From Saussurea involucrata (taxonomy: Eukaryota > Streptophyta > Magnoliopsida > Asterales > Asteraceae), in assembly GCA_033807775.1 (NCBI GenBank), contig CM066321.1, positions 255,366,422-255,430,421 on the forward strand: a DNA stretch of 64,000 nt, given 5' to 3'. The position numbers were made by a program, and so were the translations under genes. The notes under the pieces were generated by a model, which saw only the letters and a program-made list of their open reading frames with translations, was not told the DNA's origin and did not search any database. Shown piece by piece: positions 53,307-64,000 of the stretch; the first letter of the stretch is position 1, and each line of letters begins with the position of its first letter.

Positions 53307-53507
53307 TCGCGTCCGAACCGGAGTAGAAGGATCGTCGATTATCTGGTGTAGAGGGTGAGCCTTAGTCCATTTGGTGGATCCACATACCCACCGGTTGGAA
53401 GATCTTGAACAGCTTCAAGTGTTGATGGACGGTTTCTCAGAGAAGATGTAGCAGGATTCATCGATGGTTGAGTAACTTCCGGTTCTGGGGAAATCAGAAG
53501 TTGGTCA
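53307..53507 (-). pseudogene. C4 pol linker, right part of split gene
   Basis: Minus-strand KAHPLHQIIDDPSTPVRTRG reads directly into the C4 frame at 13613 once the insertions are removed. Upstream it has a frame change near 53385 and an in-frame stop in one frame. It ends by fusion to S2 integrase DNA at about 53508-53517. Confidence 0.8.
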
Positions 53508-54287
53508 TTGAGTGTTGTTCATGACTTCCATTTTCCGGACAAAGGTGATGAGTTCTTCAGGGGTGTCACTCTTAGAACGGAGAAACATTACCCATGTATA
53601 GCGAGAAAATTCATCAACTATGACCAGTGTATATTTCTTTCCAGCGATGGATTGTTTGTTAACAGGGCCAAACAAATCCATATGGAGAAGTTGTAGAGGA
53701 GATGACACTGAGGAAACTTGCTTTGACTTAAAGCTTGCTTTGGTCTGCTTTCCTTTCTCACACGCTGTACATAAGGACTCTTTGGCGTATGAGTACTGAG
53801 GTAGACCAATGACTAACTCTTTTGAAGAAAGAGTGTTCAGTGTCTTGAAGTTGAGATGAGAGAGTCTCTTATTCCATTGCCAGTTGACATCAGATGAGGC
53901 TTTTGAGAAGAAACAGGAGTTCTCAGTGGTTGTTGAGTCCATGTTTATTACATAAACATTTTCCAAACGATAACCGCTGAGAGCTATCTTCTCCTTTTTG
54001 TCAGTGACAAAGCAGGATTCCTTAGTAAAGATTACTTTGTTATCCTTGTCGCAAAGTTGACTCATGCTTAGAAGATTATGCTTCAGCCCTTCAACATATG
54101 CGACTCTTCGGAAGGTTGTTGTACCATTAGAGAGTACACCAAACCCTCGGGTATGTCCTTTTCCGTTTCCACCAAAAGTTACAGAGGAACCCTTCTCTTC
54201 TTTGTACTCAGTGAGCAGGTTCTTCTTACCAGTCATGTGTCTAGAGCATCCGCTATCGAGATACCAGATACCCTTCTTAACCTGCAT
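53508..54287 (-). pseudogene. S2 protease-integrase fragment
   Basis: The frame starts MQVKKGIWYLDSGCSRHMTG and runs to about residue 258 (EVMNN), covering the protease and the integrase zinc and early core regions. It is then cut by the C4 junction. A zinc-region change (WQWNKR versus WLWHKR at 46970) removes one of the metal-binding histidines. Confidence 0.85.
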
Positions 54288-54299
54288 TACAAAGGAAGA

Positions 54300-55877
54300 T
54301 TAGTTTGTCTTGGGTACCCACTTAACCATGTGTACACACTTGTCAGTGGGGGTAGAAGAGGAGGTGGAAGGTTCAGCAGTCTTCGCAGCATTTGAAGATT
54401 CAGCTTTGTCAGTCTTCACTTTGGTTAATTTCTTAACCTCAGTGGTCTTCTTTGCCTTGGGGGCAATGATCTTTACCTTAGCTATCTTTTCAGCTTGGGT
54501 GGTTGTGGGGCACTTACTAGCAATATGATTGGTAAGTCCACAATGATAACATTTCCTATAACTAAAAGTAGTTCTAGGACCATTTGCATGCTGAGCTTTT
54601 GATTTTGAATTTGAAGGACCAGTACCAAGTAAACTTTTGGTATTTGAAATAGGAGGAACATTCAGTTCTTCGGATTTCTTACCAATAGTATCCACTTTGA
54701 TTCTAGGAGTAAATCGCTGAATAGATCCACGCAGAATAAATCCAGGGATCTTATTCTTTGAACCAGAGGGATAAGTCACTGAAGCTTTAGAAGCATTCAA
54801 CTTTGGTACAAAGGTACCCTTCTGAGGATTTTGGCTAAAAGCAATTCCTTTACCTTTGTCTTTAAAGATTGAGGTAGGTTTTGGATAAACAACTTTTTCT
54901 TTACCTTTAGAAGTTAAGGTAGAGATTTCCTCAGGGATAGGCGGTTTAGAAGAGGAACACTGAGACGGGAAAGTGTCAGGGATAGAGGATACGAACATTC
55001 CAAACTTAAGCATGGAACGGTCAGTGGTTGGTTCTAGAGTGTCAGCTTTGTAACCAAGACCACGTTTATCACTCAGGGGAATCTGAGACTTAATTATCTC
55101 AGTGATCTTTGTTGAGGAATTATACCATCCATCAACAGTAGCTTTTTCAGCTTTTAATGCAGCGATAGCCTCTTCGTGTTCGATTTTGACTAGATGATTT
55201 AAGTGAACTTGATCTTTAAAATCTTCTTCAATCTTAGAAAGATTTTCTATTTGAAGGTGACAGTTTTTAAGCTGTTCAGCGAGATCAAGGTTTTGATTTT
55301 CAACAACAGTTTTGCCATTCATGGCTTCATATAAACTTCTAGTCAAGAGATCGATCTTTTGAAGACTATCAGCTTCATCAATATTTAAAATATTGGTAAA
55401 GAAGGAAGGTGATACCTTAGTAGCAGAGGTTGAAGTAGAGGGTATGTCAGAATTTTCTTCCTCATCTTCAAGTTTAGCCATGAGACATAGATTGGCTTCA
55501 TCATCATCTTCAGAGTCAGATGATTCTTCTTCGTCAGAGGCAGCCCAATCATAGTCAGCCATAAGGCCTTTGCATTTCTTCTTAAAGGTTTTCAGCTTTG
55601 AATACCTTTCTTTCAGCTTTTTGTATTTTTCATCTCTAGTCCTGGGTGTAAAGTTTTTCTTGGGAAAAGCTGAGGGTCTAGAGACTTTCTTTGACCTGCA
55701 CTCGCTAGCAAAATGTCCTATCTTTTCACAGTTGTAGCAAGTAGCAGTAGCCTTATCAACAGGGGTTGATGATCTTGGCTTGTCAGTAATAGCAAGAGGT
55801 TTGTTTTTTTTTGAAATTACTCTTTCTAGCAAATCTCCTGAACTTATTAGCCAGGAATGCCAGAGTTTCATCATCAT
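54300..55877 (-). pseudogene. S2 gag fragment, C-terminal part
   Basis: An open frame of 525 codons holds both zinc knuckles (CYNCEKIGHFASEC and CYHCGLTNHIASKC), the acidic region and the helical middle. Its first about 25 residues are out of the native gag frame because of a nine-A run near 55804-55812. It ends VKWVPKTN then TAA, with the pol frame continuing in phase. Confidence 0.85.
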
Positions 55878-56142
55878 ATGAAGCGTACAGTAATCGTAGA
55901 TCGCTGAGTGGAAGGTAACTCTGAGAGTAAAGCAACAGGGGTGCTTTTGGAATCTTTTACAAGATTCTTCTTAAGATGACTCGATTGCTCATGATTCAGC
56001 ATCGTGCCATATAAGGTGGAAAGAGTCATATATCTAAGATCTTTTGACAGCTTGAGACACATTGAATAACTGTCCCAGCTTTCAGGTAAACATTCTAAGA
56101 ACTTTGTCAGTACTTCAAAGTTAGAATATTCCTTACCAACAG
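55813..56142 (-). pseudogene. S2 gag fragment, capsid part
   Basis: Minus-strand frame with EYSNFEVLTKFLECLPESWD and LRYMTLSTLYGTMLNHEQ, a typical copia gag capsid region. It is truncated upstream at the duplication breakpoint. Confidence 0.8.
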
Positions 56143-58102
56143 TCCTCACAAAATCAGTACGAAAACAGCAACATTTTCTGTCGGGTTTTACGTCGTATAT
56201 TATTTCATGTACTTAGACTCTTCCAAAAACTATGAAATTTATGCCAAAAGTTTCCTAACTCATTGAACTACCTGGAAATAAAATTTCATGGCCAAATTGT
56301 ACCTGGAAGTTACCCAAAGTTGGACACCAAGTGACATCAAATTCTGGACAGGAAAGGACAAATTATTATTATTATTAAGGACTAACTTCTAATCCCATTT
56401 CATTATTTTATGATAAAATAGTGGAATATATATGTATATCTTATACTTACATTTTATTTATGCATTTTATTTATGCACATTATTTATTCTTTATCCCTTT
56501 TCATCATTTTTGATGAAATTGTGGAATATACATATATATAATATATTTATATATGTTTTTGCATTTCATATATTCTTGATCCCATTTCATCATTTTATGA
56601 TGAAATCGTGGAATATAAATATATACTATACCTATATATTTATGCACTTAAATATTGTCTTTACATTCAAAACCCTTCAAATCTTATCGTTCTCACGATA
56701 AAATTTCGGTTTATACATATATATGTACCATATATGTTTATGTTCTTTAAAACCCTTTTAGTTACCTAATGTGACGAAATTGCGGAACTTTAATCCAACC
56801 AGAACAATGTATACGTTTATTACGTTATAATATTAAGACACAACAAGGCTTTTTATGACGATTTGGATAGTTAGTACCGAACCTTCGAGATTGAGAACTC
56901 ACTAGTGACCTTACGTTCATAGGTTTGAAGTAGGATTATCTCGGAGTACTTGTGGGAGATTCCCGGATTCTATCGCTTATCATGTGAGTTCACAGCCCCT
57001 TTTTACTATTTTATACATTTTGGGGTGAAAAGCATGTCGTTACTACAATTATTTTACGCACCGATTCTATTACGCATCGATTTCACTGTTTATTTAAAAT
57101 ACTGAATATTTTCTCCGTATACTTATGCGCTATGGTATGTATGCTTATGTTAGTTGATTCTGAGTTTTGCTATTAAGTCCCCGGTGATTTTACATTACCC
57201 ATTAGCTCATTTTGTGAGCCGCTTGATATATTATGGATAACGTTAAATGGTTTTACCCATGTGGAATGATACCTACCGCTGAGGTAGAACCGAACATGTG
57301 TCTAAATGGTCTTACCCATGTGGAATGATACCCACCGCTGAGGTAGGACTGAACATGTGTCTAATTGGTCTTACCCATGTGGAATGATACCCACCGCTGA
57401 GGTAGGACGTACGGGGCGTGATACAGTCAGTTGGTTTGGGTAGTGGCTCATTACTTTAACATGTAATTGCATACAATACTGTACCTTACGCATGCTGACA
57501 AATGAATTCTTTATCCACTTGTGTGGATTTAAAACTATTTTACGACCGGTTGTTTTATCCATTTATACGGATTTCAACTGCTTTGATTTATCCACTTATG
57601 CGGATTTAAATCACTTTACAAAATCCATTTGTGCGGATTTAAACTATTTTGATTATCCCTTGTGCGGATTTAAACTATTTTGACTTACCCACTTGTGCGG
57701 ATTTAACCTATTTTGACTTACCCACTTGTGCGGATTAAAACTGTTTTCTATAACCGGTTGACTTATCCACTTGTGTGGTTTATAAACTATTTCGATGACA
57801 ACCCGTGTTGTACTCATTAAACCTGTGATCTCACCGACTATTTTATAGTTGACCCTCTCATTTACATGCTTTTCAGGAAATAGCAAGTAAGATTGGAACT
57901 TTAGAAGGCACCTCAAGTAGCTGCATTCAACACGTCTTTCCTTATCATGTCAAATTATGTGTTGGACAAATTTTATATTTTTGGAACAAGATGTATCTTT
58001 TGTAAACTTTTTATGCTATGACGATTGTGTGTTGTCTTCTACCTTACGCAATGAAATCTTTAGTTGTGACATCCCGTATTTCCGCTTTAGCGGGGTGTGA
58101 CA
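56143..58102 (+). mobile_element. G1 LTR, right copy, 5' truncated
   Basis: Corresponds to 5271-7176 of the G1 LTR, including the tandem repeats (three 59-base units at 57250-57410) and the GTGTGACA end against S3 ORF3. No gene is seen. Confidence 0.85.
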
Positions 58103-61100
58103 TTCTAGAACCCCTGTTCCTTATCGAAAATGGCCAATGGAGGGCCCAGTCGTGAAAACCTACCCCATGGCCAAAAACACCCCAACAGAGCATGTGGACG
58201 GATACAACTTCTGCAGACCTCTACCAGCATCTCTTCTGACATATGCCTCTGATGAGGAACTTAGGTTAGCATATATACGCGATCACAGGACTCCAGAACC
58301 GAGTCCTGTGACACCCCCGCGTTTAGGAGCCCCAATAGGAACTTCAGTAGTTGATAGGATGAGCGATGAAGAATGGACAGAGGCATTAGCTAAACACGAG
58401 CAAGTACAAGAACGATTCCGTCTTCAGAGAAGCCAATTAGAGACCTCTGCTTCTAAGAGAAAACCCTCTGCCATACCCCCCAAAAGGAAGAAGGCCCCCA
58501 AATCAAAGAAAACCACAGAGGGCACTTCTACAAGTATCGCACAATCCCCACCAGCAGAAACCATGGTCGAATCCTCTACACCTCCTCCCCCTCCTAAAGA
58601 TAAGAAAAAAAAGAGAAAACACAAGTCTTCTGAGGAGGGTGCCCCTAAACCAAAAAGAAAGAAGAGCAAGAAGAAGACAAAGAAGCCCCTCACACCTCTG
58701 CAGACAATCGCAGAGGAAGAAGAAGAAATGGCAGAAGTAACCCGTGAACAACCTCTGCAATCCCCAACTCCTATCAACTATGCAGATCATGGTGACTTCT
58801 CTGCCTTTCTCCAACGCCCGGATATTGCTGATTCTCTAGACACTTCAGGGTGGACCGCAGAAGCCCTCTCAAACTGGGACACCTCAAACCCAACTGTCAC
58901 AGTCTCAGAGGTTGATTCTGACCTAGAGGAGGACAACAGAACCCCTGAGGGCATATAGGGAAATACTCCAGAAGGCCTTCTACACCCGGACGTACATTCT
59001 TTACTTGGCACTCACCCCTGCTATGATGTACTACGGAAAAGCCCAGAGGATATAATCGACTTCGCAGAGTTAGAGGCTAGCAGATAGACCCTTAGGTTAG
59101 GGTGTATGACAGAAGAAGAGGCAAGAAAAGATGTCGCAGATAGTAGAGGCACACAACCCCAACCAACTCCCAGTGCAACCCTTATTTCTAACACCACCAG
59201 TCTAGTGGCAGAAGGTGTTATTGAAACAGAGCAGCACAGCTCGAGCCCAACCCAAGCAAACCGGACAAAGGAAGAAACCGGGGAAACCATTCCAAGGGAG
59301 TCCTCTCCAAAGGACTTACCTTTAGTAAGTGATCAATTGCCCCAGATCACATCCGACATCCCCGCAGAGGAATTTGTTTCCTCTGCCACACACATACACT
59401 TAAGTCCAATCGGCTCTTCAGATGAGCTTAGAGTGCACATGGACGAAGGGACTCTAGACAAGTCCCTAAGTCAACTTGAGAATACTCCTGTACCCGTCTG
59501 TGGAGCGGATCAGGACAATGTTCTCAACAGAACCTCTATAGAGTCTGAGGCTCAAAAAGCCTCTGGTCAAGGATTAGAGGGAAATCCTTCCACCCTCAAC
59601 ATTAACACAGGGGTGACAGAAGGTGTCCCGGGAACAGGGACTCACTCTGGGGATGCATGTGTTCCCCCAGAGGTTACACCAAGTCCACATGTCTCAAGGG
59701 ATGAGTTCCAAACCCTTGTCACCTCTATGGACAACACGTTGAAAGAGTTGAAAAGCTCTTTTGATTCTTTTGCAGATACCACTACCAGGGCCATAACTGA
59801 TCTGAACACCAAAATAGACAACTTATCCACAGAGGTGAAAAATGTCTGCGCCCAAATGAAAACAGCTGCAACAACCTCTGCTACCACTATCGCATCTGAC
59901 TTCGAGAAAGCAACAAGCTCTGCCTTCCAGGCCTCTGTCAAAGATCTACTTGAACAGCTGAAGAAAGAGCAATCCCCAACCTCTACGGGCCTTACACCAG
60001 AGGATCTAAAGAAGGCCCTAGAGCAAGTCCAGGAACACACTACAAAAGAAACTTAGACCATGAAGCCCTCCGACTACATGACCAGAGCACAACTCACAGA
60101 GCTTGGACAAGGGATCCTCGACCAGATGACAGAATTTATCACTGCTTTCACCACGGCCAATGCGAACTACGTCAGAGAATTCCAGGCAAGTGTGGGCAGA
60201 CTCAGATTTAACTCAGAGGCAGAGGTAGCTTACCTTCTGGGCATCTGCGATGATTTGTGTGCTAAGATGATAGCCGCAGGTGCCACACAACCCAAAAATC
60301 CAGATACTACCTGCAGAACATAAGGTACAAGAGACAAGGGTCGGGATGACTCTAATGATGATTCTGATGGATCATCAGGTCATCCTAAGGGGGACAAAAG
60401 GAGACAAGACAAAGCTGCAAACAGAGGTCTACCAGCTCCACCAATATCAGCAGAACCAATATCCCAAGCTCCCCCAACTGAAACACAACAGAAGACCACA
60501 GAGGCAACACCCACCTCTGTGGAAACAACCCTTATAACTGAAGAAATCCAAACCTAAATACCTTCAACCCCTGAAGCTCAACAACAGACACAAACCACAG
60601 AGGAAATACCCACCTCTGTGGAAACTACTCAACGGGAGAACCTCCCACGGACTGCAGCTGAGCATGTCCAAATACTCACCTCATCTGAAGAAGATCAACC
60701 ATCCCAATCACCAAAACCAATAGAACACAAACTACCTTCCCCAACACCAAAAACACCAGAAGAACCCAAACTACCATCCCCTACACCAGAAGCTGAAACG
60801 ATAAAACCTCCATCTCCCACACCCAAAAGAACAGAAGAGCCCTAAACCAGAACCAAAACATTAGCTCATAAACGAAAATATCTGAGCAAATCAGCAGAAG
60901 CCTCACCAGCCAAACCTCAAACCAAACCCACATCACCAATCAAACCCTCAGAAGCACAAGTGCCAACCAATCCTATCATGGATCCAAAGGCAAAACCTAC
61001 AGAGGATTGAGTGGCCCAAATCAAAAACCAAATAGATGCTCTATACAGGCCCATGCCTCCACCTGTTGCTCCTCCACGACAAATAGAAGAGGTGGTGTAC

Positions 61101-61874
61101 AAGTACTTGTACATCAGAGCTATCAACGATCCTCTGCCACCATCCATCCTGAACCCTGAATTGCTTAAGGAGCTTGAAGATGTCTTCACTAGAACATCTG
61201 CAAAACCTGTCAACCAAGTCTACTCAACCTCTAAAATCGACAAAGTCATATACTGCAAGCTTTCTAGCACAAGAGGCACTCAGATCCACTACAACATCTA
61301 TAAAGTCAAACGGATGGACAGAACCGAGAACCAATTCTCAGATGCTGATCTGAGGAACCTAAGCCCCTATGACTTGTCGGGTCTTCTGAGCTGGGCACAA
61401 AAGAACTACAACACCAGACTCGAAGTACAGAGAGCATACAGGGTGATCAAGAAAGCCATGCGCGAAAGGATTCTACTATACAGTCTAAGTGACTTCCAGG
61501 TAGGACTCGACCTTGGAGTAAAACAAATCAGACTCCCACCACCAGAAGATGACTGCCCCTCCTCTGCCAGACCAAACTCTATTATAACTTTCCCAAGGAT
61601 TGGGTATGTCTATCAAGACCCTGCTGGAAACTCAAGGCTATTTCTAGAGGTTGATTGCCAGAAGTATGCAACAAGCTCTCTGATAGAGTTCAGAGCAAAT
61701 CTCATAGAGTACAGAGGTACATAGTTCATGAATCAAGCACTAGCCGACAGATTGATAGAGGTTATCGACTTCGTCATCAATTTCAGAAACCTCTGCATCA
61801 AATTCTATCATGAACTCAAAAGTGGAGGAATCGACAACTGGAAATTCAACGATTTCCCAAATGCCAGAGTATGA
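58103..61874 (+). pseudogene. S3 ORF3, right copy, broken
   Basis: Same protein as 7177-11219 but with different lesions. The frame 58137-58958 stays open across the place where the left copy is shifted at 7555 and stopped at 7862. It then stops at 58956. It reopens at 59106-60056, stops at TAG 60054, and continues at 60060-60323. The lysine-rich segment is at about 58600-58690 and the coiled-coil at about 59690-59890. A 273-base segment present at 10038-10310 is missing after 60966. The C-terminal block 61011-61724 is open. Terminal stop TGA 61872-61874. Confidence 0.8.
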
Positions 61875-62056
61875 ATTCCTCAACCTTCCTCTACTTACTT
61901 TTCATATCATGTACTGCAATCAATTGTAAATGCCTCTGGCATATCCTTATATGAAGAGTAAAACTTTCAACAGAGGTCAAATACCTCTTGTCGTGTTCTT
62001 AGCCTAGAAAACCATGCATTTTTCAATTTTTTATTTTTCAATACTTAGGGGGAGAT
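61875..62056 (+). other. S3 3' untranslated region and polypurine tract, right copy
   Basis: Non-coding, ending CTTAGGGGGAGAT before the LTR. Confidence 0.8.
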
Positions 62057-62761
62057 TGCTAGCTCCAATCTTTATGTTTAAAAACGTATTGAAAAATAGG
62101 CTAAGTATAGACATCGACAGAGCCTCTACCAAGACACCGAGAGAAGGTCCAAGTGAAGACTCAACAGAAGACGTTCACAAAGGACAAGGCCACAGAGCCT
62201 CTGTCATACTTGACAGAGCCTCTGTGGTATGAAGACTGAAGACTTAGAAGATTATTTGAAGATCAAAGCTAAGACGATCGTGCCCCTCATGTTCTCTGTT
62301 GTACGCCTGAAGATCGTTCGTACAAGGCATGCCCTGCACATTCCACGTGGCAACCTCTGATGGGTTACAGCCTTAGCAGAAAATGGCGCACTATATTAAT
62401 GTTGTACATGTAGCAGTCCCACGATCGTGTCTTTGTACCATTTGTACTTCTTGTCTCCCGATTGTCCCCTGATGAACAGTATAAATAGAAGGCTTATGTT
62501 GAGCTCTTCTATTAACTTTGCACAACACACACACCCTTAGAGCAGAATTCATAGCATACTTTCGGTGTTCTTGGTGTTCTTATTTCAATTAATATACAGT
62601 GAATCTTTGAGATAAATCTCTTGTGTTATTATTATTTCACGTATTTGATTGTGTGTTTTTCTACCTGAAATATCTCTTTAGTTCGTTAAAACGCTTCCGC
62701 ACTCCTATTTGTTTGAACTAATAGATATTTATATCATTATTGAGTAAAATTAGGATCAACA
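62057..62761 (+). mobile_element. S3 3' LTR, right copy
   Basis: 705 bases, TGCTAGC...GGATCAACA, with the same palindromic CAGAGCCTCTG arms near 62190-62227. It abuts C4 pol at the same base as the left copy. Confidence 0.9.
62480..62487 (+). promoter_or_regulatory. TATA box of S3 LTR, right copy
   Basis: TATAAATA, equivalent to 11832-11839. Confidence 0.6.
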
Positions 62762-64000
62762 CTAACTGATGTTTCGTATTAACAAAGTAGAGTTCGATTA
62801 TACCTCTTTCGACGTGATCCTTGATGAAGTGGTACCGAACGTCTATGTGCTTCATCTCTGTGTGTTGGACCGGATTTCTTGATATTGCAATGGCGCTCTT
62901 CGAGTCGCAGTAGATAGGCACTTGAGAGTAGGTGAAGCCGTAGTCTTTGAGTTGAGTGTGCATCCAAATGACTTGGGAACAGCAGCTCGCGGCAGCCACG
63001 TATTCCGCCTCAGCAATCGATGTAGAGACGCACTGCTGCTTCTTGGATGCCCAGCTTACCAAACTATCACCCAGGTACTGCACATGTCCCGATGTGCTCT
63101 TCCGATCCAACATGTTGCCCGTGTGATCGGCGTCCGAATACGCTGTGAGCTCAAAACCTGTCTCTTTCGGGTACCACAAGCCAAGATCAGCAGTACCTCT
63201 TAAGTAACGAAAAATTCATTTTACCACAATTAAATGAGACTCTTTTGGTTTTAATTGAAAACGAGCGCATAAAAATGTCGAGAACATATTATCAGGTCTA
63301 TTGGTCGTCAAGTACATTAAGGAGCCAATCATCCCACGGTAGGTTTTGGTATCCACATCCTTTCCGTTAGGATCGGCGTGTAACCGAGTATCGGGTGCCA
63401 TGGGAGTTTTCATTGGTGAGGACTGTTCCATCTGGTACTTCCGAAGAATGTCCCGGATGTACTTAGCCTGGTTTATGAATATCCGGGTCGACAGTTTCTT
63501 AACTTGAAGATCGAGAAAGAAATTCATCTCACACAACATACTCATTTGAAAATACTGCCCCATTAGTTTAGCAAAATTCTTACAGTACTGAGGGTTGGTA
63601 GAACCGAAAATTATGTCGTCAACATACACTTGAACTAAGACTATATGACCTTCTTCATTTTTAATAAACAGGGTTGTATCAATTTTACCTATTGAAAACC
63701 CTGACTTTATTAAAAATTTGGACAGAGCGTCATAACAGGCGTGTGGAGCTTGCTTCAGACCGTACAGTGCCTTGTCTTGAATGTAGACATGATTTGGCTT
63801 TTTATCGTCAACGAACCCGTCCGGTTGTGATATAAATACTTCTTTCTTGATGACGCCGTTGAGAAAGGCGGTCTTCACATCCATCTGGAAGACCGGGAAG
63901 TTCTTGTGCGCGGTGTATGCTAGGAACATACGAATCACCTCGATTCTGGAAACCGGAGCGTATGTCTCGTCGTAGTCAATTCCCTCTTCCTGGCGGTATC
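62762..64000 (-). pseudogene. C4 pol, right copy (RT and RNase H, partial at window end)
   Basis: Minus-strand C4 pol with RNase H at 63179-62762 and reverse transcriptase at 63938-63216 (MDVKTAFLNG, YVDD about 63620). It carries the same stop between the two domains as the left copy (63216-63218). The C-terminus is cut by the S3 LTR. The upstream part lies beyond the window, so it cannot be seen whether G2 and S2 are also inserted in this copy. Confidence 0.9.

Larger units (their letters stand above)
53508..56142 (-). mobile_element. Second S2 gag-integrase fragment
   Basis: Minus-strand S2 DNA corresponding to 46575-49205, nearly identical to it, without LTRs. The left end joins C4 pol at an ATTGAGTG microhomology. 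The right end joins duplicated G1 LTR at 56142/56143. Confidence 0.85.
56143..64000. repeat. Right copy of the direct duplication
   Basis: Repeats 5271-13352. Differences include a third 59-base unit near 57300, a 273-base in-frame deletion at 60967, several different stop codons, and single-base indels. It runs off the window end. Confidence 0.9.

Noticed and set aside
58424..58814. Minus-strand frames rich in Phe and Leu that look like membrane proteins
   Set aside because: Antisense of the lysine-rich region of S3 ORF3; AAG/AAA codons read backwards give Leu and Phe.
1..64000. Host protein-coding or tRNA/rRNA genes
   Set aside because: Every long frame belongs to a retrotransposon family or is antisense to one. 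The only tRNA-like words are primer binding sites.

Overview
The window is plant nuclear DNA made almost entirely of nested LTR retrotransposons. I see no host gene, rRNA, tRNA or bacterial feature. The evidence is Ty1/copia polyproteins of the Sirevirus type (large gag with CCHC knuckles, pol ending after RNase H, a further long ORF downstream of pol, and a primer site matching initiator-Met tRNA), decayed Ty3/gypsy chromovirus-like DNA, solo LTRs and a small hAT-like element. A dicot, perhaps Asteraceae, is my guess; the sequence alone does not prove it.

Names used here: S1, S2 and S3 are three Sirevirus-like copia families; C4 is a fourth copia pol; G1, G2 and G3 are gypsy-type sequences; H1 is the hAT-like element.

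Layout. 1-1355 is the 3' end of a plus-strand S2 element (ORF3 tail, polypurine tract, LTR). 1356-7176 is a truncated, dead G1 gypsy with a 3.26 kb 3' LTR. 7177-12113 is the 3' part of a plus-strand S3 element (ORF3, polypurine tract, LTR). 12114-13613 is minus-strand C4 pol, which resumes at 53307. It is split by solo LTR G2 (13614-15031 and 53169-53306), and G2 is itself split by a complete minus-strand S2 element (15032-53168, 38.1 kb). Inside S2's third ORF lies an S1 complex: a partial S1 (19383-23599), a shared LTR (23600-24445) and a full S1 (24446-38798). A second copy of the S2 ORF3 middle part follows (38799-41264), then an S1-derived chimeric segment (41265-42441) and the S2 ORF3 N-terminus, pol and gag. 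S2 gag was hit by solo LTR G3 (49463-51454, duplicated TTCTT) and by H1 (51717-52102, 8-base duplication). 53508-56142 is a second S2 gag/integrase fragment. From 56143 to the window end, the arrangement of 5271-13352 repeats in direct orientation, including its internal element junctions.

How the parts work together. The full S1 keeps open pol (1148 aa) and ORF3 (1674 aa) but has a broken gag. The partial S1 next to it keeps an open 1052-aa gag but little pol. The two S1 LTRs differ at only three of 846 bases by eye, so S1 is the youngest layer. S2, C4 and G1 are decayed.

The most unusual signal is that each Sirevirus family is dense in its own short motif, through coding and non-coding parts alike: CAGAGG/CCTCTG in S1 and S3, CAGCGA/TCGCTG in S2. 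The family ORF3 proteins have lysine-rich, nuclear-localisation-like and coiled-coil regions rather than visible envelope features. A self-recognition role is a testable hypothesis.
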